A program made the position numbers and the translations under genes. Below, in pieces: positions 1 to 8,874 of a stretch of DNA of 64,000 bases (position 1 is the stretch's first letter; each line of letters begins with the position of its first letter). Under the pieces are notes generated by a model. That model did not search any database, was not told the origin of the DNA, and worked only from the letters and a program-made list of their open reading frames with translations. This DNA comes from Rhizobiaceae bacterium (GTDB lineage Bacteria > Pseudomonadota > Alphaproteobacteria > Rhizobiales > Rhizobiaceae): positions 372,001 through 436,000 of the forward strand of contig JAMLJA010000001.1 of the NCBI GenBank assembly GCA_023953905.1, written 5' to 3'.

Positions 1-87
1 ACGGTCGTACCGACCCGCCTTAACACCCTCTGCCATCGTCAGAATATGATCTGGGACGCAATCTCCGTTACTTTTGAAGAAACCCAT
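1..87 (-). CDS. N-terminal fragment of a probable Tat-exported solute-binding protein (partial)
   Basis: A reading frame starts with ATG at 87 and leaves the window at base 1 after 29 codons. A good ribosome binding site (GGGAG, six bases before the ATG) supports the start. The visible peptide ends in AEGVKAGRYDR. A stretch of the type 'G-x-x-D-R' followed by R-E-F-L is typical of the long Tat leader of peptide-family ABC solute-binding proteins in Hyphomicrobiales, but the diagnostic part lies outside the window. The family assignment is therefore inference; the existence of a gene start is better supported. Confidence 0.45.
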   Translation of the reverse strand, partial: MGFFKSNGDCVPDHILTMAEGVKAGRYDR

Positions 88-559
88 TGCCAACTCCCTG
101 TTCGAATTCGATCTAGCATTCAGCATCGCGCCGGTCATGTCAAAGGCGACCAGCGCGACGTTCCGCGGGAATGTGCAATTTTGACCAAATGACAGTTGGC
201 GCATTTGCGACAGGAATGTCGCAGAATCTACAACCATTGGACAAATTGCAGATACGCGCTTCGAAATTACGTGATCAAATCCGTCAATTGGCAATAAGCC
301 AGAATCGGCGTGGGCTATGGCCACTTAAACGGTTCGCGCGACGCGTTGGATGCCGAACGCGACAAAATCCGACACAACAATCATGATCTGAAAGAATATT
401 TGATCTCGGATGATGGAACTTTCGCAAAGGGGCCACAATCGCCAGATCATCATTGCTTCTGGCAGACGCCGGAACCGTCTGCTTGTCTGTTGACGCCGCG
501 CCAGTCGAGCGCGATCAATGACACGATTGGACTAGGCGGCACATCGGGAGGGCAGCAAG
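88..559. other. Non-coding stretch before the alpha-2-macroglobulin operon
   Basis: These 472 bases separate the divergent partial gene from the macroglobulin gene. Short open frames inside it have no convincing start signal or protein character. It should hold the promoters for both directions. The only clear structure is the inverted repeat at 206-223, listed separately. Confidence 0.5.
206..223. promoter_or_regulatory. Inverted repeat TGCGACA-N4-TGTCGCA
   Basis: Two perfect 7-base arms are separated by GGAA. There is no T-run after it, so an operator is more likely than a terminator. It lies about 340 bases upstream of the macroglobulin start. I cannot name the regulator. Confidence 0.35.
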
Positions 560-3500
560 ATGCGTGCGGCACACGGGCTATTGGCGTTCCTGTTTCTGAT
601 CATCGGTTCGACCTTCGCGGTTGACGCGAATGCTCAGGCACGATCGATCGTGACGACGGACAACAGCGACTATTTCGGGTTTGATCTCAGGACGGAGCCG
701 AACATCTCGCTGGATCAGTGCAAATCCACCTGCCTGGCGGACGAAACGTGTCGCGCCTTCACCTACAATACCAAAGCCAAGTGGTGTTTTCTCAAGTCGG
801 ATTTCAACACGCTGAACGCCTTCAGCGGAGCCGTCGCCGGCAAGGTCGTCAATCTACAGGGTGACGCGGACATAGGTGCGCCTGCGGCACTTGCCTTCGA
901 TTCGGAATGGATGGCGACAGAGGCACAGAATCTCCGCCGTCTCATCGTCAATCCAGTCGAACCGGTTACCGAAGGCTTGAACGCCCTGATCGAAGCAGGC
1001 GACTCTGCTCTTCTGACCGGCGATCCGCGCACCGCGATGATGAAGTACCGAGCCGCCCTCTCGGTCGCGCCTGATGACGCTCAATTGTGGCTGAGCCTCG
1101 CCGACGCGGTGCTCGCGGTTCAGGCGATCAACAGCCAGGAAAACTACTCGTTGCGCTCCGACGCAACATCCGCTGCCTACAATGGGTATCTCTTGACCCG
1201 CACCGCCGCATTGCGCGCCGACGCGCTCGCCAAGATCGCGATCGGGCTCGATCGCCGGGATATGTTCCGGCCAGCCCTGCAGGCTTACGAAGCCAGTCTT
1301 CTCCTCGTCAACGCGCCCGCCATTCGGGCCGAGTATGAAGAGCTGAAGGCCAGAAAGGGCTTTCGCGTTGTCAATCACAGCATCGATGCAGACACCGCTT
1401 CGCCGCGCGTCTGCGCTCAGTTCTCCGAGTCCCTCGTCAAGACAGGCGTCGACTACTCGACCTTCGTCACGGTCGACAACCATGCGCCAAAAGCGGTCGA
1501 GGCCAAGGATCAGCAGATCTGTGTCGGCGGCCTCGAGCACGGCAAGCAGTACAGCATAGCTTTTCGTCCGGGGCTGCCTGCCGCCATTGGCGAAGTGATC
1601 GGAACGCCGGTTGTCCTCTCGGTTTACATTCAGGACCGCGCGCCATCGGTCCGCTTTTCGGGCGACGGCTTTGTCCTTCCATCGAGCGCGCGCCGGGGCA
1701 TTCCACTCGTCACCATCAACATGTCGACGGCGGCTCTGAGCCTTTATCGCATCAACGACCGCTCTCTGGCCCAACTTGTCTCCGGCTACCAGTTCCTGCG
1801 CCAACTCGATGGCTACGACCTGTCGAACATTTCCGACCAGATGGGAGAGCCTGTCTGGGAAGGCAAGATCGACGTCGCCAGCGAACTGAACAAGGAAGTG
1901 ACGACGAGCTTTCCCGTCGACGAGGCCCTGCCACAGCGAAAGCCGGGCGTTTATGTTCTGACGGCCGCACCCGAAAACGACAACAGCAACACATGGGACT
2001 CGCGCGCCACACAATGGTTTGTGGTGTCCGATATCGGACTGTCCACCTACACGGGACAGGACGGCCTAACGGTATTTGCAAGAGCACTCGGCACCGCCAA
2101 GCCGATAGCCGATGCGGAGCTGACGCTTCTTGCCCGCAACAACGAAGTTCTTGGAACCGCAAAGACGGACACTCAGGGCAAGGCCGTTTTCCAGCCCGGA
2201 TTGACACGTGGCGAAGGCGGCATGGTGCCTGCCGTGCTGATGGCCAGCCAGGCCGGCAACGACTTCGTCTTCCTGGACATGACCAAGGCCGGGTTCGACC
2301 TGTCCGATCGTGGCGTTGAAGGTCGCGCCACGCCCGGAGCGCTGGATGTCTACGCCTGGACGGAGCGCGGAATCTACCGTGTGGGCGAAGAGGTGCATGT
2401 CGCCGCCCTCGCCCGCAATGCGAGCGCCGTGGCCGTGGAAAGGCTGCCGCTCACCTTTATCTTCACGCGACCCGATGGTGTAGAGGAGAGGCGCATCGTC
2501 AGCGATGGCGAGATGGCAGGCGGCCATGCGGTAACACTTGCGCTGTCGCCAAATGCACTCCGCGGCACATGGACCGTCGACATCCATACAGATCCCAAGG
2601 AGCCGGCCGTCGCAAGCCAGTTGTTCCTTGTCGAAGATTTCGTGCCGGATCGGATTGAATTCGATCTGACGTCCGACAAAACCGAGATCGACCAGAGCGA
2701 AGCGGCCAATCTTACCGTTGACGGTCGTTTCCTGTATGGCGCTCCCGCCGCGGGACTTGCGCTTGAAGGCGATGTGACACTCACCACCAATCGCCAATGG
2801 GACGCCTTCAAGGGGTATTGGTTCGGACTTGCCGACGAGCAGGAAGGCGAAGCCACCCGTACGCCGCTGACGGATCTGCCGCTTGTCGGCGACGACGGCA
2901 AGGCGACATTCCCCGTATCGGTGGACGAACTGCCTTCGACGACCCGCCTCATTGACGCGACTGTGACCGTCCGGATGCGTGAGACTGGCGGCCGCGCGGT
3001 GGAACGCTCGACCAAACTCTACATCCGTCCCCAGGGCGACATGATCGGAATCAGGCCGGAGTTTTCCGACTCCGTGCCGCAGGGCGGCACTGCCAAGTTC
3101 AGCGTGATCGCGGTCGACTCCGATGGAAACCGCAAATCCGAAAAAGGTCTCGTCTGGTCGCTGGTCAAGCTGGAGCGCCAATACCAGTGGTATAGAAACG
3201 GAAGTTCGTGGAACTACGAACCCGTGACGCTGACGACGGCGGTGGCCGACGGCACCATTGATGCAAGCGCCGATGCGCTGGTGTCGATCTCCCAGCCGGT
3301 GGACTGGGGACGCTATCGGCTCGAGGTCGAAAGCGCCGATCCCGACGGCCCAGCAAGCAGCTTTGAATTCGATGCCGGCTGGTATGTGTCATCGACGTCG
3401 ACAGAGACGCCCGATGGGTTGGAAATCGCGCTCGACAAGGACACCTATCAGCCGGGAGATGTCGCCAAGCTGAAGGTATCGCCGCGTTTCAGCGGTGAAA

Positions 3501-6022
3501 TGCTTGTCACAATCGGCGCCGAAAGCCTCCTGCAGACGATCAATGTCAGCGTTCCGTCCGAAGGCGCCACAATTGACATTCCCGTGGAAGCCGAATGGGG
3601 CGCAGGCGCCTATGTGACCGCAACCCTCTTCCGGCCAGGAGAGGCCGAACAGTCGCGCATGCCCGCACGCGCCATCGGCCTGAAATGGCTTCAGATTGCT
3701 CCCGGCGCCAAACAGCTGTCGGTAACCCTGACACCGCCTGCAAAGACCGAACCGCGTCAGACGCTCTCAATTCCCGTCGAAGTCGGCGGTGCGGGAGCAG
3801 GCGAAAATGCGTTCGTCATGGTCGCGGCCGTCGATGTCGGAATTCTCAATCTCACTCGATACGAAGCCCCCGATCCGAGCGACTGGTTCTTCGGTCAACG
3901 AATGTTGGGACTTGAAATCCGCGATATTTACGGCCGCCTGATCGATGGTTCGATGGGCGCGATGGGCAAACTGCGGACAGGGGGCGATGGTGCCAATCTC
4001 AGCCCGCAGGGCAGCCCGCCCAAGGAGAAGCTCGTCGCCTTCTTCGAAGGTCCTGTGCAACTGGACCGTGATGGAAAGGCCATCATCACATTCGACCTGC
4101 CCCAGTTCAACGGCACGGTCCGGGTCATGGCTGTCGCTTGGACGAAAGGAGCCGTCGGAGAGGCATCGACAGATGTGATCGTGCGTGATCCGATCGTGCT
4201 GACAGCCGGTATGCCGCGCTTCATGGCACCCGGCGACTCCGCCACCATGCGGCTCGACATCTCCAACACTGACGCGCCCGACGGCGAATACGCGCTGTCG
4301 GTCGAACCCGCCGGCGATCTGACCGTCGGCACCGGCGAGTTCCCCGACACCGTAAATCTCGTCGGTGGAAAGCGTCAGACACTGACCATACCTCTGACGG
4401 CCGTCGCACCAGGGGATGCCGGCGTCACCATTCGGCTTGCCAATGCTTCGGGAACCTCGGTCGAACAGCAGCTTTATCTGCCGATCCGACCCTCCGCCCT
4501 GCCTGTTACCACGCGCATGGTGGTCGATCTTGGGCCAAACGGTCGGAGCCTGCGTGTAGACGATCAACTTCTTGCAGCCAGTGTGCTGGAGGGCGCGTCG
4601 GTCAGCGTCAACGTCTCGCCCGCCGCAGCATTCGACGTGGCGTCGCTTTTGATGTCTCTCGACCGCTATCCATATGGTTGCGCCGAGCAGACCACCAGCC
4701 GCGCGCTCCCACTGCTTTATGTCAGCGAGTTGTCGAAGCCATTCGGCCTGGCGGTTGAGCCCGACCTGCGGGATCGAATTCAAAAGGCGATCTACCGCGT
4801 GCTCAACTATCAGGCATCGGGTGGCAGTTTTGGGCTCTGGGCACCGGGTTCGGGCGACCTTTGGCTCGATGCCTATGTCACCGACTTCCTCAGCCGTGCG
4901 CGCGAACACAATTATGAAGTGCCCTCGAACGCCATTGTACAGGCGCTCAACAATCTTCAGAATTCGATCTCCTATGATGTTGATGTTCAGGACCGTGGCA
5001 GCGAAATCGCCTACGCACTCTACGTTCTGGCGCGCAACAAAAAGGCGTCGGTTGGCGATCTTCGCTACTACGCCGACACGCAGCTGGAGGGCTTTTCCAG
5101 TCCGCTCGCAATCGCGCATCTGGCAGCCAGCCTCGCACTGTACGGCGACAGCCAGCGGTCCGAGCATACCTTCCAGGCGGCCTTGCAACTGGCCAAGTCC
5201 AAGCCGCAATTCGACTGGTATCGGCGCGACTATGGCTCGCGCCTTCGCGACGGCGCCGCCATGCTGGCATTGGCGGCGGAGACAAAACCGATGCCATCCG
5301 TCACGCCGGAACTGATCAAGCTCGTGTCCTCTGAACGGCAGCGATACAACTGGCTCAGCACACAGGATCAGGCCTGGCTGATTCTGGCCGCACGCGCCTT
5401 TTCCTCGAACACGGGCGGCATAAATCTGAGCGTCGATGGCGAGCCGCATACGGGCGCCCTTGCCCGCACGGTCAGCGGCGAAGAGCTTGTCGCCAACCCG
5501 ATCGTGGTTGCCAATACCGGCAGCGAGGCGCTTCAGGCGGTCGTCACAACCGTGGCCGCGCCCAAGCAGCCGCTTCCCGCCGGCGGCGACGGCTTTACCA
5601 TCAGCCGCACCTACTACACGCTCGACGGGGAAGAGGCCAACATAACGGAGGCAAAGCAGAACGAGCGCTATGTCGTGGTCATTCAGGCCACCAACAGCAA
5701 CAGCTGGGATTCGCGGGTACTCATTCAGGATCTGCTGCCGGCCGGCTTCGAAATCGACAATCCGGGCCTGGTCTCGAGCGCCGATCTGTCGAATTTCTCC
5801 TGGCTTCCGCAGACCAACGCCGCGCATCTGGAATTCCGCGACGACCGCTTTGTCGCGGCATTCAATCCCGATCAGGCCAGCGGTTCAATGACACTTGCCT
5901 ATGTGGTTCGCGCCGTCACGCCGGGCGTCTATATTCACCCTGCCGCCTATATCGAGGACATGTATCGGCCTCAGTTCTCGGCCCGGACGGCGACCGGCAT
6001 GATGCAGGTGAACGAGGAGTAG
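560..6022 (+). CDS. Alpha-2-macroglobulin family protein with N-terminal PAN/Apple domain
   Basis: This 1820-residue exported protein is a bacterial alpha-2-macroglobulin, a periplasmic bait that traps foreign proteases by a thioester. Residues 1-25 form a signal peptide ending in DANA; there is no lipobox, unlike the Escherichia coli lipoprotein homologue. Residues about 30-95 hold a cysteine-rich PAN/Apple-like module, followed by a short TPR-like helical stretch near 140-190 and then the long beta-rich MG-domain region. The thioester motif CAEQ is intact, with the cysteine at residue 1374, and the alpha/alpha barrel and receptor-like domain follow. GGGAGG precedes the ATG. The stop touches the GTG of pbpC, so the two are co-translated, the same pairing as yfhM-pbpC in enterobacteria. 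Confidence 0.93.
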   Translation: MRAAHGLLAFLFLIIGSTFAVDANAQARSIVTTDNSDYFGFDLRTEPNISLDQCKSTCLADETCRAFTYNTKAKWCFLKSDFNTLNAFSGAVAGKVVNLQGDADIGAPAALAFDSEWMATEAQNLRRLIVNPVEPVTEGLNALIEAGDSALLTGDPRTAMMKYRAALSVAPDDAQLWLSLADAVLAVQAINSQENYSLRSDATSAAYNGYLLTRTAALRADALAKIAIGLDRRDMFRPALQAYEASLLLVNAPAIRAEYEELKARKGFRVVNHSIDADTASPRVCAQFSESLVKTGVDYSTFVTVDNHAPKAVEAKDQQICVGGLEHGKQYSIAFRPGLPAAIGEVIGTPVVLSVYIQDRAPSVRFSGDGFVLPSSARRGIPLVTINMSTAALSLYRINDRSLAQLVSGYQFLRQLDGYDLSNISDQMGEPVWEGKIDVASELNKEVTTSFPVDEALPQRKPGVYVLTAAPENDNSNTWDSRATQWFVVSDIGLSTYTGQDGLTVFARALGTAKPIADAELTLLARNNEVLGTAKTDTQGKAVFQPGLTRGEGGMVPAVLMASQAGNDFVFLDMTKAGFDLSDRGVEGRATPGALDVYAWTERGIYRVGEEVHVAALARNASAVAVERLPLTFIFTRPDGVEERRIVSDGEMAGGHAVTLALSPNALRGTWTVDIHTDPKEPAVASQLFLVEDFVPDRIEFDLTSDKTEIDQSEAANLTVDGRFLYGAPAAGLALEGDVTLTTNRQWDAFKGYWFGLADEQEGEATRTPLTDLPLVGDDGKATFPVSVDELPSTTRLIDATVTVRMRETGGRAVERSTKLYIRPQGDMIGIRPEFSDSVPQGGTAKFSVIAVDSDGNRKSEKGLVWSLVKLERQYQWYRNGSSWNYEPVTLTTAVADGTIDASADALVSISQPVDWGRYRLEVESADPDGPASSFEFDAGWYVSSTSTETPDGLEIALDKDTYQPGDVAKLKVSPRFSGEMLVTIGAESLLQTINVSVPSEGATIDIPVEAEWGAGAYVTATLFRPGEAEQSRMPARAIGLKWLQIAPGAKQLSVTLTPPAKTEPRQTLSIPVEVGGAGAGENAFVMVAAVDVGILNLTRYEAPDPSDWFFGQRMLGLEIRDIYGRLIDGSMGAMGKLRTGGDGANLSPQGSPPKEKLVAFFEGPVQLDRDGKAIITFDLPQFNGTVRVMAVAWTKGAVGEASTDVIVRDPIVLTAGMPRFMAPGDSATMRLDISNTDAPDGEYALSVEPAGDLTVGTGEFPDTVNLVGGKRQTLTIPLTAVAPGDAGVTIRLANASGTSVEQQLYLPIRPSALPVTTRMVVDLGPNGRSLRVDDQLLAASVLEGASVSVNVSPAAAFDVASLLMSLDRYPYGCAEQTTSRALPLLYVSELSKPFGLAVEPDLRDRIQKAIYRVLNYQASGGSFGLWAPGSGDLWLDAYVTDFLSRAREHNYEVPSNAIVQALNNLQNSISYDVDVQDRGSEIAYALYVLARNKKASVGDLRYYADTQLEGFSSPLAIAHLAASLALYGDSQRSEHTFQAALQLAKSKPQFDWYRRDYGSRLRDGAAMLALAAETKPMPSVTPELIKLVSSERQRYNWLSTQDQAWLILAARAFSSNTGGINLSVDGEPHTGALARTVSGEELVANPIVVANTGSEALQAVVTTVAAPKQPLPAGGDGFTISRTYYTLDGEEANITEAKQNERYVVVIQATNSNSWDSRVLIQDLLPAGFEIDNPGLVSSADLSNFSWLPQTNAAHLEFRDDRFVAAFNPDQASGSMTLAYVVRAVTPGVYIHPAAYIEDMYRPQFSARTATGMMQVNEE

Positions 6023-8167
6023 GTGAGCGCCAACGGCAAGGATGACACCGTGCGCCATCGCTTGATCTCTGGTGCGCAGGCCGTCGTGGCGCAGCGATGG
6101 TCGCGCCGCATCGTCTTCGCGGCCGCGTGCGTGGCGGCGATGGCGAGCGGCGCATATCTGGCGCTGGACCAGCTTGACCGGTCCTATCCGCCACCGCTTC
6201 CGGCAAACCTCACTGTGTCAACGGAAGTGCTGGACCGGGATGGAGAACTGCTGCGAGCCTTCTCCACTCTTGACGGACGCTGGCGGCTCAAGACCGAGGT
6301 CGAAAATGTCGATCCGGACTTCATCCGAATGCTGGTCGCCTATGAGGACAAGCGCTTCTATGAGCACCCCGGGATAGACCTCTGGGCGATCGGTCGGGCA
6401 GCGCTCCAGCTTGTCGGCAACGGCCGCATTGTGTCAGGCGGATCGACGCTCTCGATGCAGGTCGCGCGGCTGATCGAGCCGCGTGAACGCCGCAGCTTCG
6501 GCTCGAAAGTCAGGCAGATGCTTCGCGCCATCCAGATCGAACGTCGCCTGTCGAAACAGGAGATCCTGGAGCGGTATCTTACGCTGGCACCGTATGGGGG
6601 AAATCTTGAAGGTGTTCGCGCGGCAGCTCTTGCCTATTTCGGCAAGGAACCAAAGCGATTGACCGTCGCCGAGGCCGCCATGCTGGTCGCCCTTCCACAA
6701 TTGCCGGAGAGACGTCGCCCGGACCGCAATCCCGTCGACGCGCAGGCCGCGCGTGAGCGCGTGTTGAACCGCATGGTGAGCGCAGGCATCCTTGCCGAAG
6801 GCGAGGTTCAGCGAGCCTCGCGCGAGCCGATCCCCGTCCTGCGCCGCCCCCTGCCCGCACTGGCCGCGCATCTGGCCGACAAGGCGCTAACATCCGATCC
6901 GTCGGCCTTCAACCACACGCTGACGATACGAAAGCGTGTCCAGCAGGGGCTTGAGACCGTTGCTCAGGACGCCGCCAGGAAGCTTGGGCCCAAGCTCTCC
7001 GTGGCGATGGTGATGGCTGACGCGCGCACCGGTGAGATACTAGGTGAAGTCGGCTCTGCCGACTTCTTCGATTCCGCCCGGTCCGGCTGGATCGACATGA
7101 CGCGGATCTCGCGTTCTCCCGGATCGACGCTGAAACCGTTCATCTATGGGCTTGCCTTCGAGCAGGGCATGGTCGCGCAGGAGACCATGATCGAGGATCG
7201 TCCCGCTGATTTCGGCGGATACCGACCCCGCAATTTCGACATGACATATCAAGGCGACGTGACCGTTCGTCAGGCGCTGCAACTGTCTCTCAACGTGCCT
7301 GCGGTGCGTCTGCTCGATGCGATCGGGCCGTCTCGCATGGTCGCCCGCTTTCGGCAGGTGGGTATTACACTGGACCTCCCCGACAGCCGACCTGCGGGAC
7401 TCGCCATCGGGCTTGGCGGGGCGGGCATCACGCTGCGCGACCTCGTTCAGCTTTATACGGGCCTGGCCAATGGCGGAAAGGTCAACCCGCTTCGCGACGG
7501 CACGGAGGCAACCCAGCCGACAGGTGGCGCAACAATACTTGATACCAATGCGACCTGGCAGGTGGGCGACATGCTGGCCGGCGTCAAACCTCCGCAGGGC
7601 GCGATGGCGCGTGGCATCGCCTACAAAACGGGCACCAGCTACGGATATCGCGATGCGTGGTCGGTCGGCTATGACGGCCGTTATGTGCTTGGCGTGTGGG
7701 TCGGCAGGGCCGACGGTGGATCGGTTCCCGGCCTGTCCGGCTATGTCTCAGCCGCGCCGATCCTGTTCGACGGCTTTGCGCGCTCAGGCTTGCCGGCAAT
7801 TGCGTTGCCCTCGCCTCCTCCCGGAATCTTCCGCAACAAACAGGAAGAACTGCCTGTAACGCTGGCGCGTTTTGCGACGGATGAGGCCGGATTGGTCGTC
7901 GCCAAGGCATCCGAGCCCGCCCCGCATATCATTTTTCCCCCAGACGGTGCACGTCTGGCGTTGAACGATAGTCTCGCCGGCGCGCAGCCACTCGTGCTGA
8001 AACTTCAGGGGGGTCGGGCTCCATTCAGATGGCTGGCAAACGGCAAGCCTCTCGAATCCGTTCGTCGACGTCAAACCACATGGCTACCGGATACGGCTGG
8101 CTTCTCGACGCTCACCGTGATCGATGCGGCAGGCCGCGCGGCAAGCATAAAGGTCTTTGTCGAGTGA
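6023..8167 (+). CDS. pbpC: Penicillin-binding protein 1C (bifunctional glycosyltransferase/transpeptidase)
   Basis: This 714-residue inner-membrane enzyme polymerises and cross-links peptidoglycan. One membrane segment lies at about residues 28-48. The GT51 glycosyltransferase domain has the hallmark EDKRFYEHPG. The transpeptidase domain carries the three active-site boxes: STLK (Ser368, Lys371), SLN and KTGT. A C-terminal beta domain of about 90 residues is the BiPBP_C type that marks PBP1C. The GTG start follows the stop of the macroglobulin gene without a gap, and its last four bases overlap the next gene. In enterobacteria the macroglobulin and PBP1C are thought to act together in defence and wall repair; that joint role is inference here. 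Confidence 0.94.
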   Translation: MSANGKDDTVRHRLISGAQAVVAQRWSRRIVFAAACVAAMASGAYLALDQLDRSYPPPLPANLTVSTEVLDRDGELLRAFSTLDGRWRLKTEVENVDPDFIRMLVAYEDKRFYEHPGIDLWAIGRAALQLVGNGRIVSGGSTLSMQVARLIEPRERRSFGSKVRQMLRAIQIERRLSKQEILERYLTLAPYGGNLEGVRAAALAYFGKEPKRLTVAEAAMLVALPQLPERRRPDRNPVDAQAARERVLNRMVSAGILAEGEVQRASREPIPVLRRPLPALAAHLADKALTSDPSAFNHTLTIRKRVQQGLETVAQDAARKLGPKLSVAMVMADARTGEILGEVGSADFFDSARSGWIDMTRISRSPGSTLKPFIYGLAFEQGMVAQETMIEDRPADFGGYRPRNFDMTYQGDVTVRQALQLSLNVPAVRLLDAIGPSRMVARFRQVGITLDLPDSRPAGLAIGLGGAGITLRDLVQLYTGLANGGKVNPLRDGTEATQPTGGATILDTNATWQVGDMLAGVKPPQGAMARGIAYKTGTSYGYRDAWSVGYDGRYVLGVWVGRADGGSVPGLSGYVSAAPILFDGFARSGLPAIALPSPPPGIFRNKQEELPVTLARFATDEAGLVVAKASEPAPHIIFPPDGARLALNDSLAGAQPLVLKLQGGRAPFRWLANGKPLESVRRRQTTWLPDTAGFSTLTVIDAAGRAASIKVFVE

Positions 8168-8868
8168 GGCTGGCACTCGCGCTCGCCGTACTGGTCGTAG
8201 CGGGACAAGCAGTGGCGGGAGAACTTCCACCGGGATTTGCGTATCTTTCCGACATCGATCCGACGATACGGCAGGAGATGCGTTACGCTTCCAGCGCCAA
8301 TTTTCTTGGCCGACCGGTCAAGGGCTATGCAGCGCCGGAGTGTATCCTGGCGGAGAAGGCAGCCCGGGCGCTGGCGAAGGTTCAGGCCGCCCTCTCAAGC
8401 AGCCATGAGACGCTTGTCGTGATCGATTGCTACCGACCGCGCCGCGCCGTTGCGGACATGGTGGAATGGTCAAGGCGCGGAAAGGAAATGAACCCGCAGT
8501 GGTATCCAGCTGTCAGGCGAAACCAGTTGATCACACAAGGCTACCTGGCAAAACGCTCGGGCCACTCGCGAGGATCGACCGTCGATCTCACCATAGCCCC
8601 GATTGACACGAAGGCTGCGTCTTCCGACTCCACGTGTGGTGTGCGAGGTACGAACACCCTTGATTTTGGAACAGGCGTGGACTGCATGTCCCCGGCGAGC
8701 GCCACGGCATCCAAAAGAGTGCCTGCGGAAGCGCGGCAGAATCGCATGAAGCTGGTCGCTCTGATGCGACAACAGGGTTTCAAGAACTACGCACGTGAGT
8801 GGTGGCACTTCACCCTGGTCGACGAACCCTTCAGCCGGCCCTTCGACTTCAAAGTCACAGCCAAATAG
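8164..8868 (+). CDS. D-alanyl-D-alanine dipeptidase, VanX/DdpX-like (M15D)
   Basis: This zinc dipeptidase of about 234 residues hydrolyses D-Ala-D-Ala or similar muropeptide dipeptides. The frame is open further upstream, but the GTG at 8164 is the better start: it overlaps the pbpC stop as GTGA and begins a clean signal peptide (MRLALALAVLVVAGQAVA), so the enzyme is periplasmic. The zinc motif SGHSRGSTVD and the catalytic EWWHF near the C terminus are both present. Its position third in the operon suggests peptidoglycan turnover or D-amino-acid salvage. Glycopeptide resistance is unlikely, because no VanH or VanA partner is nearby. Confidence 0.9.
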   Translation: MRLALALAVLVVAGQAVAGELPPGFAYLSDIDPTIRQEMRYASSANFLGRPVKGYAAPECILAEKAARALAKVQAALSSSHETLVVIDCYRPRRAVADMVEWSRRGKEMNPQWYPAVRRNQLITQGYLAKRSGHSRGSTVDLTIAPIDTKAASSDSTCGVRGTNTLDFGTGVDCMSPASATASKRVPAEARQNRMKLVALMRQQGFKNYAREWWHFTLVDEPFSRPFDFKVTAK

Positions 8869-8874
8869 CGGACG

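Noticed and set aside
171..624. Two short frames before the macroglobulin gene
   Set aside because: They lack ribosome binding sites, have no recognisable protein character, and the second overlaps the real start.
3767..5827. 686-codon open frame antisense to the macroglobulin gene
   Set aside because: It is a GC-driven shadow; the sense strand has the CAEQ thioester and full domain structure.
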